DNA from: JBBDST01 sp040904765
GTDB lineage: Bacteria > Actinomycetota > Nitriliruptoria > Nitriliruptorales > Nitriliruptoraceae
Length of the DNA: 64,000 nt
Assembly: GCA_040904765.1 (NCBI GenBank)
Contig: JBBDST010000065.1
Span: forward strand, 1 to 64,000
Direction of reading: 5' to 3'
The notes under the pieces were generated by a model. It saw nothing but the letters and a program-made list of their open reading frames with translations. It made no database searches and was not told the origin of the DNA. Positions 33,791 to 42,211 of the stretch are shown here, one piece after another. Positions within the stretch are counted from its first letter, which is position 1. Every line of letters begins with the position of its first letter. Made by a program: the position numbers and the translations under genes.

Positions 33791-34369
33791 GTGGCAGACC
33801 CGATCGACGAGTTTTTTCCGCAAAGCCGCCGTGCCTACGACACGCTGTTTGCGTCTCGGGTGCTGTTTCTCAAAGGCCCTTTGCAAGACGATGTTGCCGA
33901 CAATCTTGTCGCTCAACTCTTGGCACTTGACGCCCAGAATGATGAAGACATCACCCTGTACCTAAACTCGCCGGGCGGGGTCATCACGGGCATGTTTGCG
34001 ATCTATGACACGTTGAACTTGCTCAGGAGCACCGTAAACGTGAAATGCATTGGTTTAGCTGCTTCTGCGGGAGCGTTTCTTTTGGCAACCGGTACGGGCG
34101 TTCGAGCGGCAACAGAAAACGCTCGCATCATGATCCATCAGCCACTTGGCGGGGCGCGCGGCACAGCCCGCGACATTGAAATCCAAGCCAAAAACATTGT
34201 GTGGATTCGTGAACGGATTAACGAGATTCTTGCAGAACGGACCGGCCAGACGTTGGAAACGATTCAACGTGACACCGACCGTGACCATTGGATGACAGCC
34301 GAAGAAGCCAAGGCGTATGGCATCATCGACGAAGTAGTGGCCCACGGTCGCGGCGTCAGCAACGTCTAA
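33791..34369 (+). CDS. clpP: ATP-dependent Clp protease proteolytic subunit
   Basis: A 192-residue ClpP serine protease. The catalytic triad is S92 (GLAASAGAFLLATG), H116 (ARIMIHQPLGG) and the aspartate of DTDRDHWM. LYLNSPGGVITGMFAIYDTL is the family signature before the active site. It forms tetradecamers with Clp ATPases. GTG 33791 is chosen because GAGGAG lies 6 bases upstream; an open frame running back through the N-run is an artefact. No tig, clpX or second clpP is adjacent, although Actinomycetota often carry clpP1-clpP2 in tandem; a second copy might lie in the gap or elsewhere. Confidence 0.93.
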   Translation: MADPIDEFFPQSRRAYDTLFASRVLFLKGPLQDDVADNLVAQLLALDAQNDEDITLYLNSPGGVITGMFAIYDTLNLLRSTVNVKCIGLAASAGAFLLATGTGVRAATENARIMIHQPLGGARGTARDIEIQAKNIVWIRERINEILAERTGQTLETIQRDTDRDHWMTAEEAKAYGIIDEVVAHGRGVSNV

Positions 34370-34394
34370 CATCTTGCGAGTTACGTAAGATGTT
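34368..34394. terminator. Hairpin between convergent clpP and amidase
   Basis: AACATCTT at 34368-34375 and AAGATGTT at 34387-34394 form an 8-base stem with an 11-base loop, overlapping both stop codons. It could end transcripts from both sides, though no clear T-tract follows. Confidence 0.4.
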
Positions 34395-35685
34395 CACCTA
34401 CCCAGCGTGACGCGGCAATGGCACGGTAGTCGTCGCCGTTTCGGGCTGTTAACTGCATCCCGACAGGCATACCGCTTGGTCCGGTAAGTCCTGGAACCGA
34501 GATTGCAGGCACGCCTGCAAACGTCCACAAGCGCCCGTAAGCCGGTGACCCTGTGGCGCGAATACCCAGCGGAGCTTCACCGGGCGCAGCCGGAGTGAGC
34601 ACGGCATCGATACCGTCATACAGTGCCGCAAACGTCCAAAACGTGTGGCGGCAGATCGCTAACGCTTCTTCAAATGCCTCACGCGATACCGAACGGCCAC
34701 GTTCGATCATCGTCACCAGAAAGTCGCTCAACTGGCTCTGGTGGTTGTCATACTCGCCACCCAAGCATTCGGCTGCTTCATAGTCTGCAATCACCGTTTG
34801 TACCGCAATAATTTCTTCCAACGACACGGGCAGTTCACGTTCAATGACCTCTGCACCGGCGTCACTGAGCCGATCTACGCCGCGCAACAGCGCATCGCCA
34901 ATGCCTGGCTCAAGGTCTTCGAAAATACTGGTGCGGACGAACGCAAACCGCGGGTTGGTGGAGGTGTCGCGCCATAGGTCTGATTCTTCTCTTCGACCGG
35001 TGTGGGTTGGGTGGGGTCGTGCCAAGACGTCAAACAGCACCGTCAGATCGTCAGCTTCGCGACCAAAAAAACCGACTGCGTCAAGCGTTTGCGAGTGCAG
35101 CAGCATGCCGGTGCGGTCAATTAGGCCGGCGGAGGGTTTCATGCCATACACGCCACAAAACGCTGCCGGCCGAATCGTCGAACCGGTTGTTTGCGATCCG
35201 ACACTGATCGGCAGCATTGCGTCGGCAACAGCCGCCGCAGATCCGCTTGATGATCCACCGGGGGTTCGCTCCAGATCGTGCGGGTTGCGAGTTTTGCCTG
35301 GGGTGAGGATGCCAAACTCGGTAGCAACGGTTTTACCAACCAGCACTGCCCCGGCTTTTGCCAGCGCACTTACGACAAACGCGTCACGATTTGGCTGATG
35401 TCCGGCATAAATGACAGTGCCATAGCTCGTTGGCATGCTGGCAGTGTCGTAAATGTCTTTCACACCGACCGGCACACCATGCAACGGGGTGCGTGGAGCT
35501 TCCTGATCACGCTGTTTGGCGGTGGCTCTGGCTTGTTCACGGTCAAGATGGGCAAACGCGCCAACGTCTGCTTCACGGGCGTCGATACGTTCAAGGCACG
35601 ATTCAAGTAACGCTGAGGCGGTCAGACTGCCGTCAGCTATTTTTGCAGCGATGGTTGCAACCGTGTAGTCACGTGCCTCTGCCAC
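34381..35685 (-). CDS. Amidase signature family amidase
   Basis: A 434-residue amidase. The Ser-cisSer-Lys triad is recognisable: K76 in GVPVGVKDIYD, the glycine-serine loop RTPGGSSSGSAAAVA near 140-154, and the nucleophile in GSQTTGSTIRPA near S169. Such enzymes hydrolyse amides, esters or ureas; GatA is excluded by the C-terminal half and absence of gatB or gatC. GTG 35685 follows AGGAG at 7 bases. It is convergent with clpP and lies downstream of the selenoprotein gene by 37 bases on the same strand. The substrate is unknown. Confidence 0.88.
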   Translation of the reverse strand: MAEARDYTVATIAAKIADGSLTASALLESCLERIDAREADVGAFAHLDREQARATAKQRDQEAPRTPLHGVPVGVKDIYDTASMPTSYGTVIYAGHQPNRDAFVVSALAKAGAVLVGKTVATEFGILTPGKTRNPHDLERTPGGSSSGSAAAVADAMLPISVGSQTTGSTIRPAAFCGVYGMKPSAGLIDRTGMLLHSQTLDAVGFFGREADDLTVLFDVLARPHPTHTGRREESDLWRDTSTNPRFAFVRTSIFEDLEPGIGDALLRGVDRLSDAGAEVIERELPVSLEEIIAVQTVIADYEAAECLGGEYDNHQSQLSDFLVTMIERGRSVSREAFEEALAICRHTFWTFAALYDGIDAVLTPAAPGEAPLGIRATGSPAYGRLWTFAGVPAISVPGLTGPSGMPVGMQLTARNGDDYRAIAASRWVGEHLT

Positions 35686-35722
35686 CAGGTTCTCCTTAGC
35701 GTTATGCCCGCATACGTGGCCG

Positions 35723-36511
35723 TTAATACAGATTTTCGGGCAGACCTATTTCTTGAACGATCAATTCCGGCAACGGTGGTTTTGGCCCATATCCGCCGGT
35801 CGTGAAAAAGTCGACGATCTGCCGGTAGTGAAACGCGGCGTGGAACCGTTGGGTAACCAACAGTTCACTAAATCGCATTTCACCGCGATTGCCTGATAGT
35901 TGCGGATCATGGGAAGTGAGCTCGTCACCTTGTTCCAGCAGGAAGTTCGCGAACTCGCCATAAATTTCGGTGGCGAATGCCAGCACTTGGCTGGTGTTCC
36001 GCAAAAACGATTCTTGCTGCAGATCAGCTTCGTTCGTAAACCAGTTGAATTGGCTGTCTTGATAACTCAACGACAGCATGCGGATTGGACGAAAGACATT
36101 CACCGTAAGGTTACGGATGTTGCGTTGGCGCGACAGGGTGGGTTCTAGCAGGGCTTGAAACGGCACATCCTCAATCACTGCCAGCCACCGTTCCAGCACA
36201 TCCAGGAGCGAAAATGCGACAGCAGTTGCCGGTTGTGCATCACCAACATCAAGCTGTAGTAGCGAGGCAAGTTGGCTGGGATGCTGGAAACTGACTACGT
36301 CGCCGCCATAAACCACGGCCGGAATGGTCGGTTTACCGTCTATGGCGTAGCGGGCCGCACCCTCACCGTCATCGATTGCGTTGAGTGACACAAACGTGAC
36401 GTTGTTGGCGTGCAGGGCTTGGGTGACATCGTCTCGGCCAAGGAACTCCTTGGCATTGGCACACGAAGCTCAGCCAGGTCGCCAGTACAGCACCAATTCA
36501 CGTGTCGACAC
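35723..36511 (-). CDS. Probable selenoprotein: glutaredoxin-like domain with U-x-x-C and C-terminal helical DinB-like region
   Basis: GTG 36511 has AAAGGAG 5 bases upstream. The frame reads to an in-frame TGA at 36472-36470 (codon 14), then stays open to the stop at 35723, giving 262 residues. The N-terminus reads MSTRELVLYWRPG, UGA, ASC: a thioredoxin-fold motif where UGA stands for the first Cys of C-x-x-C. KPTIPAVV near 61 supplies the expected cis-proline. The rest is helical with LSYQDSQFNWF and RFHAAFHYRQIVDFF, resembling DinB-type bundles. A SECIS-like hairpin follows the UGA. Selenocysteine insertion is the simplest explanation; a nonsense mutation would be unlikely to hit just this codon and leave both sides intact. 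SelA, SelB and SelD genes are not in the window. Confidence 0.82.
36437..36454 (-). promoter_or_regulatory. Candidate bacterial SECIS element
   Basis: GCCAAGGAGTTCCTTGGC on the coding strand folds into a 7-bp stem with an AGUU loop. The loop begins 22 bases after the UGA, and a G is its second base. Known bacterial SECIS rules ask for a small loop with G in the first two positions, 16-37 bases from UGA; both are met. Confidence 0.75.
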
Positions 36512-36622
36512 GTTCGCTCCTTTATGGTCGCTCCCACGATGACGGAAGGATCGTTACCGCAAACGCGGGAACCGTCAAACGTGACAATAGCGGGGTGAAG
36601 CAACGACTTGGGTGAAATGCTC

Positions 36623-37981
36623 CTAGCCGGCAAGATATCGGTCGGTAACCGCGGCGACCCACCACTGCTGCCCGTCGCTGTCAGTGAATCGGTAGTGCGG
36701 TGCAAGCACCGTGAACCCGTCGGGTGTCCAGATTGGTGCCAGCACGATCGCAGCCTCAACGAGGGTCACCTCGACCGTAACTAGTTCTGTATCCCCTGAC
36801 GACTCCGTATTGGACACCGGCATGTCACCGCCGTCGATTGCGGGATACGGCAGTGGCCGTGCCATCGACCCGTCGTCAGCAAACTGGGTGTTTAACCGTG
36901 CAACGGCGTCGCTGGCACTCACCGTCGGATAGTCACCAATCAACGTTGGGCGCGCGAACGTTCCATAGGCACCAAGAATCTCACCTTCAGCTCCAAACGT
37001 CACCGACACACCTTGCCCGTTGTAATCAGGCAGTGCGTCAAAGCGTTGAGTTCCCCACAGCCCTACCGTCCACTCGTCACGGTAGGGCGTCTCAAACGTG
37101 AGGTTGGTGATGCCAAGTTGGGCGAATAATTCGGTTGTCTGGGTAAGTACCGCAGCTGAAGAGGGCAGATTTTTTGCTGCCGGCGGTGGCGTGCATTCGT
37201 AGGGTTCGATGACGTCACTTGGTTCTCGCATCTCGCTGCCTTGGCTTGCGTTTGAGCCGAGTTCGGTTTGTGTTTCGAAGTTGGGTTCGACTTGCGCTGC
37301 AGAGTCCGTGTCGCCTTGGCCGCCAACATCCGGACAGTTCCACTGGGGGAAGGCCGAATAATTCGCGAAGTACCACTCCCCTGTGGGATATAAGGTGACT
37401 GAAGCCTGTTCGGGGTCACCGGCTACAAGGACGTTGGGATCCCACTCGCTTGGCTGCACCGACGTCAGCCCAAACAAGGCACGAAGTTCGTCGGCGCGTT
37501 CAGTTAATGAGCCGTCAATGCCCATTTGCCAGGCAGGTTGGGAGCCGGCTGCTATTTCAACGCCGTCAGCAAGGACAAATTCGTAGCGTTCTGGTAGCCA
37601 CATGATGTCAGGAGCAGAAGCAGCAGCGCTACCGTCACTACCTTTGCGTTCCATCAGCGCGTCGGCGGCCATACCTGTTTGTGGGCCACCCACAGCAGCT
37701 GCGCTCAACATCGGCAGATCGTTGCCGGAGTTTGAAATGAGCGGACTAGTCACAATGACGATGAGCATCACTGCCGCAAACGCCGGTATGAGGCGACGGC
37801 TCCGTGACAGGCCAGAAGCCCAAACGGGAACCCGTTTGCCGTTAGTTGCCGTGCGGCTCTCCGTCGCTACTGCTTGGGTGATGTCACGCAAGTGCTGTTC
37901 ACGTACGGCAGTGGACGGTGGCGTTGTGAGACGCCGACCGATCGCGCGTGCGAACCGTTCGATACGGGTGTCGTTAAGCAT
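36623..37981 (-). CDS. Membrane protein downstream of ECF sigma factor, possible anti-sigma factor
   Basis: The 452-residue protein has about 65 cytoplasmic residues (MLNDTRIERFARAIGRRL), one membrane helix near 66-88 (LIPAFAAVMLIVIVTSPLIS), and a large extracytoplasmic domain. The latter is acidic and Pro/Ser-rich in the middle and ends in YRFTDSDGQQWWVAAV. This one-helix layout beside a sigma gene suits an anti-sigma factor or sensor, but the N-terminus lacks the zinc-binding H-x3-C-x2-C of ZAS proteins. ATG 37981 follows GAGG at 6 bases. It is 55 bases after the sigma gene, probably co-transcribed. The family is unrecognised. Confidence 0.72.
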   Translation of the reverse strand: MLNDTRIERFARAIGRRLTTPPSTAVREQHLRDITQAVATESRTATNGKRVPVWASGLSRSRRLIPAFAAVMLIVIVTSPLISNSGNDLPMLSAAAVGGPQTGMAADALMERKGSDGSAAASAPDIMWLPERYEFVLADGVEIAAGSQPAWQMGIDGSLTERADELRALFGLTSVQPSEWDPNVLVAGDPEQASVTLYPTGEWYFANYSAFPQWNCPDVGGQGDTDSAAQVEPNFETQTELGSNASQGSEMREPSDVIEPYECTPPPAAKNLPSSAAVLTQTTELFAQLGITNLTFETPYRDEWTVGLWGTQRFDALPDYNGQGVSVTFGAEGEILGAYGTFARPTLIGDYPTVSASDAVARLNTQFADDGSMARPLPYPAIDGGDMPVSNTESSGDTELVTVEVTLVEAAIVLAPIWTPDGFTVLAPHYRFTDSDGQQWWVAAVTDRYLAG

Positions 37982-38036
37982 CGCTGACCTCACTTAGGCT
38001 GAAGTGCTCTCACTATGTCATCGCAGATCAGTCCAG

Positions 38037-38603
38037 TTAGGTGACGAAGGACTGTTCGAGCAGTTGACGCAGACGTGCCAACGCACGCGCGGTGATGGCA
38101 GCCACGGCGTTGGTGCTTCGGCCTGTCAACACGCCAACCGAGGTCGCGTCCAGATCGGCGCCAAAACGTAAAACCAACACTTCTGCTTGGTCGGCAGTCA
38201 GTGACGAAAGGAGTGTGTTGAGCGCACCTGTGGAGTCAAGTCGTTCGATAACACGGTCGAGTTCGTCGTCACTATCGTTGAGTGCATCGGCAAGCGAGAC
38301 GAGGATGGCAGGGTCTAGCGTCGTGGCCGGGCGGCGTTGCTCGCGCCTGAGCACATCGACGAGTCGACGGTGAGCAATCGTAAACACCCAGGCGCGAAAC
38401 TGGTTTTCATCGCCGGTGAATGTGCTTAGGTTCCGGGCAACATGCAAAAACGTGTCGCCGATGAGATTGTCGACATCTCCCGCACCGCGACTGCGAAAGA
38501 AACCAGCTAAGGGTCCGGCTATATCCCGATACAGCGTGTCCCAGGCTGCCTGGTCGGCAAGCCGGGCGGCTGCCAGCACTGTGGGGAACACGTCACCGAT
38601 CAT
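38037..38603 (-). CDS. ECF-type RNA polymerase sigma factor
   Basis: The 188-residue protein shows region 2 (NLIGDTFLHVARNLSTFTGDENQFRAWVFTIAHRRLVDVLRRE) and region 4 (LSSLTADQAEVLVLRFGADLDATSVGVLTGRSTNAVAAITARALARL), the two domains of group 4 sigma factors. It would direct RNA polymerase to a small regulon, held by the membrane protein encoded next. No cognate promoter motif is evident nearby, though autoregulation is usual for the group. The hairpin at 38687-38713 lies upstream. Confidence 0.92.
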   Translation of the reverse strand: MIGDVFPTVLAAARLADQAAWDTLYRDIAGPLAGFFRSRGAGDVDNLIGDTFLHVARNLSTFTGDENQFRAWVFTIAHRRLVDVLRREQRRPATTLDPAILVSLADALNDSDDELDRVIERLDSTGALNTLLSSLTADQAEVLVLRFGADLDATSVGVLTGRSTNAVAAITARALARLRQLLEQSFVT

Positions 38604-39156
38604 ACTTATGCTCCTGTGCCGGCTGTGTTCTGATGATGAGATGTGACAGGTCTGTTATGAACGTCATCGTAAACTGCGCTACGGACGTGACGGTGGCAGT
38701 GATGCCACGTCACTTCACATGAGTATTGTGCGCTTGCCGCACATATCTGCTTGCAAAGTCGCGTCGCACGTGATGCCCACCAAGTACTTGCAGCGATGGC
38801 CTTACGTTTGGTTCATGGCCTTTGTTGACATCGACAATCTTGTTCTGACCGTCGAGACAACAATCGGGCGGCAGCAACCTCCCTTACGCGTCTTCTCTCC
38901 GCATGTCGCAAACGGTGCACTGGCATGTCCTGCGGGCATAACCCTCGACGTTTCTAACCTGCAACGTCCCAGATGTTTCACCAACGGCCTGCTGTGCGGT
39001 GCAGCGGGACAGATCCACGAACGTTTCGTGACCCACCGGATCGAAACGGCGAAGTTGGTGATGCACACCATGGCAGTCGTCTGATCCAACGCCAACGCCC
39101 ATCGATGCCCAACCACTAACGCCATGACCGCAGACTGTGACAGTGACCCGGAAAGG
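38604..39156. other. Intergenic region, no supported gene
   Basis: This 553-base gap between the sigma factor start and the diguanylate cyclase end has open frames on both strands, but none resembles a protein family or has a good ribosome site. It contains one strong hairpin near the sigma gene, listed separately; the rest is unexplained. Confidence 0.55.
38687..38713. promoter_or_regulatory. 11-bp hairpin with one bulged G, upstream of the sigma factor
   Basis: GTGACGGTGGCA at 38687-38698 and TGCCACGTCAC at 38703-38713 pair fully except for one unpaired G, with a GTGA loop. It lies 84 bases before the sigma factor start. It may be an operator or an RNA structure; no T-tract follows. Confidence 0.35.
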
Positions 39157-40758
39157 TCAGGGTTGATCGGCAATCCGCGCGCGTTTCGCCTGATACATAC
39201 GTCGATCCGCATCCGCCAGTGCCTGATCAAAATCACCGTCACCGTCGAGCGTGACGGCGCCAACGGACACCTCGACAGACACGACTGGGCCAATGTCGGC
39301 CGGTTGAGCCAGGGTGCGTTGAATCCGTCCGATTAGCGCCTCGGTTTCTTTCGGACCAAGCGTCTCACAAACGACTACGAACTCATCGCCACCAACGCGC
39401 GCCACACAATCAGTCTCGCGCGTCACCTGACGTAGACGTGTGGCAAGCAGCGCCAATAGACGGTCGCCGGCCTCATGTCCGTAGGTGTCATTGATGGGTT
39501 TAAACCCGTTCACATCAAGAAACATCACGGTGATCGGCGTGCCTGCCCGTCGTGCCCGTGCGAGTGCTGCCTGGACGTAAACATACAGCCCCGCCCGATT
39601 GACAAGCCCAGTGAGCTGGTCGGTATGTGCCTTTACATACAGCTTCTCTTGGGCCTGGTAACGCCAAGTGACATCAGTGTGCGTGATGATCGCCCCGCCT
39701 TGCTCGCCACCCAGCGGTGATGCACGTAGCTCCCACCAGGTCGGCGTTGGACCTTCTAGCTCATAGTCGAGCGTTTCTAACTCGCTGGCGCCCGCCAGCA
39801 CCGCGTTCAGCGCGGTAAGGACCGCCTGGGCATCTTCACAGCCTTGGTTGGCGCTGGTGGTACAAACCGTCCGATAGTTGGCTCCCACCCCGATCAAGGC
39901 GGGGTTGGCATCGGCTTTGACACTGGAGTCTCGCCAGGCCCGATTCACCTGAACGATCACACCGAACCGGTCGATCACTGCCGTTGGAGTGGCGAGCGCT
40001 TCTAGCATCGAGCGTAACTGTACCTCTCGCTGAGCGAGTGCATGCAGCGCCTGCTGCTCTTTGGTGACGTCCACGAACGTGACAACCAGCCCCGCCGACT
40101 GATTGCCACCAACCGCCAAAGGCGCGTATTGCATCCTTAAAACGAGACCCGTCTCTATCTCGACGTGATAGATCGCATCAGCGTCGGCTGCGATGTCATC
40201 GAGCCCTTCGAGCACGATGCGGGCCATCGGCCCCAACGTATCCAACCACCCATGCCCCAACAATTGATCGAATGACCGTCCCAACAAGTCCGTCAGTCGA
40301 TCATTGGCATACACCAACCGACCCGACCTGTCGATGTGCGCAACTCCGGACGGATTACCTGCCGTCAGTGCCGCCAGGTGGCTGCTGACATCACGCTTAA
40401 CCGCGATGAAGTTGGTAATTTCACCTGCCTGGTCCAATAATGGAGTGATGGTCATCTGATCGGTGTAAAGCTCGCCGTCGTGGCGCCGGTTAACTAACTC
40501 GCCTGTCCATGTCCGCCCTGCCAGGATCTCCGCCCACAACTCGGTGTAGAACGACTCTTCTTGTATTCCTGAGCGCAACAGGCGAGGCGTCTGACCGACC
40601 GCCTCGTCTAGCTCGTAGCCGGTCACTTCCGAAAAGGCTGGATTGACATACAAAATCACCCCATCCCGGTCGGTGATTACCAGCATGTTCTCCACAGCGT
40701 CCAAAGCCGCCGACGCCAATGCGTCAGGAAGCTGAATGTTCGATGGGGAGATGGACAT
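39157..40758 (-). CDS. PAS-domain diguanylate cyclase (GGDEF)
   Basis: A 533-residue signalling protein. Three PAS-like regions follow each other (about 10-125 with NMLVITDRDGVILYVNPAFSEVTGYE, 130-245 and 250-365), then a GGDEF domain near 370-525. The catalytic motif RVGGDEFVVV is intact and is preceded by RETD five residues upstream, the product-inhibition I-site, so it should make c-di-GMP from two GTP and be feedback-inhibited. No EAL domain or membrane helix is seen, so it is cytoplasmic. ATG 40758 is favoured since the first PAS then starts properly; the ribosome site is weak. Confidence 0.92.
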   Translation of the reverse strand: MSISPSNIQLPDALASAALDAVENMLVITDRDGVILYVNPAFSEVTGYELDEAVGQTPRLLRSGIQEESFYTELWAEILAGRTWTGELVNRRHDGELYTDQMTITPLLDQAGEITNFIAVKRDVSSHLAALTAGNPSGVAHIDRSGRLVYANDRLTDLLGRSFDQLLGHGWLDTLGPMARIVLEGLDDIAADADAIYHVEIETGLVLRMQYAPLAVGGNQSAGLVVTFVDVTKEQQALHALAQREVQLRSMLEALATPTAVIDRFGVIVQVNRAWRDSSVKADANPALIGVGANYRTVCTTSANQGCEDAQAVLTALNAVLAGASELETLDYELEGPTPTWWELRASPLGGEQGGAIITHTDVTWRYQAQEKLYVKAHTDQLTGLVNRAGLYVYVQAALARARRAGTPITVMFLDVNGFKPINDTYGHEAGDRLLALLATRLRQVTRETDCVARVGGDEFVVVCETLGPKETEALIGRIQRTLAQPADIGPVVSVEVSVGAVTLDGDGDFDQALADADRRMYQAKRARIADQP

Positions 40759-41102
40759 AACCAGATCATGCCCTCCGTCTTTAGGTACAGCAGGGTCTAA
40801 GGGCCTGTTTTCCCTGGGATAGCGCAAGGTCGTGTTGAGTGTTTCTTCGTGCTTGTGGTTGTTTGCTTGTGAGCGCAGTGAAGTTATGCAATATCACGGC
40901 GCTGGCGTTCTCGCTACCCGTTTGGCGCCGGCTTGCGTTGATGTGGTCTAGATCGTTGGGCGCGCCGATGCTTACACCAAAACAAACAAGTAGCGCTCAC
41001 CTTGCTCGCGTCGTATGTCACAGCTCCGCTCGTCTGCGTGAGGGCGAAAAACTACGGCCGCAGCATGTCATGTTGAGGCGATCTGCGACGGCATGTGCCT
41101 GT
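40759..41102. other. Intergenic region, nothing recognised
   Basis: About 340 bases between the diguanylate cyclase start and the NYN-LOTUS gene end. Both flanking genes are on the minus strand. I see no gene, RNA or strong repeat; it should contain the diguanylate cyclase promoter. Confidence 0.5.
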
Positions 41103-42209
41103 TTACGCCTTGTCATCACGCCCGTCAGGCAGATACAGGTAATACTCTTGATCGGCTTCTTCCCAATCCATTTCAACCAGATCCTTCGCCACGGCGGCTT
41201 TACAAAACTGCAAAAAACCGGCATAACCAAGGTTTTTTTCGGAAAAATCGGGTTGCCGTTTGCGTAGCTGATCTTTCAATCCTGACAGTGGCGGGTCGCC
41301 ACCAAGCTCAACCATCAACTCGCCCACCGTGTTCGCCAAAAGGGTGAACGCCTGGTCTTCATCTCGTGGTGCAGACGGAAAGTCAACTTCAGGGTCACCT
41401 GGTGCTGTGCCGTCAGACAACGTGATTACCCCGTGGGTTTCAAGATGACGCAGTAGCTCTCGAAAGCCGCGAAAACCGTAATCCGTCTCAGAAAACGTCG
41501 GGTCTTTTCGCAGCAGGGCGCGTTTCAGCCCTGATGCCCGAACGATTCCACTCGTCGAAGACTGCACTCCCGTGAGCGTCCGGGTAAGCATCCGTTCAAG
41601 TTTGCGTAAGTCTTGTTTCGGTGAAGAACTGTCAGACTTTGCGGACGCATCGGTTTCTGGTCGTCTGCCCGTTTTGGTAGCGGCCGCCGGTTTGGCGGTG
41701 CGCCCCGAGCGGGAGGTTTGTTTTTCATCACGCGCCGGGATGCCGTCAAGACGGTCGTAGAAGATGAACTCATCACATGCCGGTGGCAGCATCGCTGAGG
41801 TTGAGCCTTTCAAGCCCACCCCGATCACTTTTTTATTCAGTTCGCGCAGTTTGCTTACTAGCGGCGTGAAATCAGAGTCCCCTGACACGATCACAAACGT
41901 TGACACAAAGTCACGCGTCAAGGCCAGTTCCATAGCGTCGACTGCCATCTGGATATCGGCAGCGTTTTTCCGCACCGAATCGGAACGCTGCGGAATTTCG
42001 ATAAGTTCGATATTGGCATCAACCATACGGCGACGGTCATCGCGAAACAGGTTCCAGTCGGCGTAGGCGCGACGCAAGATCAGCCGCCCCCGTTCGGAGA
42101 GTGCTTCAAGCAGCGGTTGCGGATCAAAGCGGTATCCGATGTCGCGTGCACCGATCGCCACGTTTTCATGGTCGATATATACGGCCAGACGTTCTTCAGA
42201 CGGTTCCAT
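41103..42209 (-). CDS. NYN domain protein with two OST-HTH/LOTUS domains
   Basis: The 368-residue protein begins with a NYN/LabA-type PIN-like nuclease domain (about 6-150): AVYIDHENVAIG, AADIQMAVDAMELA, TFVIVSGDSDFTPLVSKLRE and KKVIGVGLKG. The acidic residues D12, the aspartates of AADIQMAVD and SGDSDF match a metal-dependent RNase site. After a Ser/Lys-rich linker come two similar repeats near 205-270 and 295-355 (LKRALLRKDPTFSETDYGFRGFRELLRHL; LKDQLRKRQPDFSEKNLGYAGFLQFCKAA), which are LOTUS domains binding RNA. It probably acts in RNA decay. ATG 42209 has AGGGTG upstream and follows the HAD gene closely. Confidence 0.9.
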   Translation of the reverse strand: MEPSEERLAVYIDHENVAIGARDIGYRFDPQPLLEALSERGRLILRRAYADWNLFRDDRRRMVDANIELIEIPQRSDSVRKNAADIQMAVDAMELALTRDFVSTFVIVSGDSDFTPLVSKLRELNKKVIGVGLKGSTSAMLPPACDEFIFYDRLDGIPARDEKQTSRSGRTAKPAAATKTGRRPETDASAKSDSSSPKQDLRKLERMLTRTLTGVQSSTSGIVRASGLKRALLRKDPTFSETDYGFRGFRELLRHLETHGVITLSDGTAPGDPEVDFPSAPRDEDQAFTLLANTVGELMVELGGDPPLSGLKDQLRKRQPDFSEKNLGYAGFLQFCKAAVAKDLVEMDWEEADQEYYLYLPDGRDDKA

Positions 42210-42211
42210 AG

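Noticed and set aside
33467..34369. A 300-residue plus-strand protein running through the N-run into clpP
   Set aside because: N bases carry no coding information, and clpP has its own GAGGAG and GTG at 33791; the upstream part is antisense to iclR.
36470..36472. The TGA read as a true stop or disabling mutation, leaving a shorter gene that starts at about 36391
   Set aside because: The frame is open on both sides, the start with a strong ribosome site lies before the TGA, and the codon falls exactly on the redox cysteine with a SECIS-like hairpin behind it.
38719..39084. A 121-residue plus-strand frame in the sigma factor upstream region
   Set aside because: No domain and no ribosome site; a competing frame is open on the other strand, so neither is supported.
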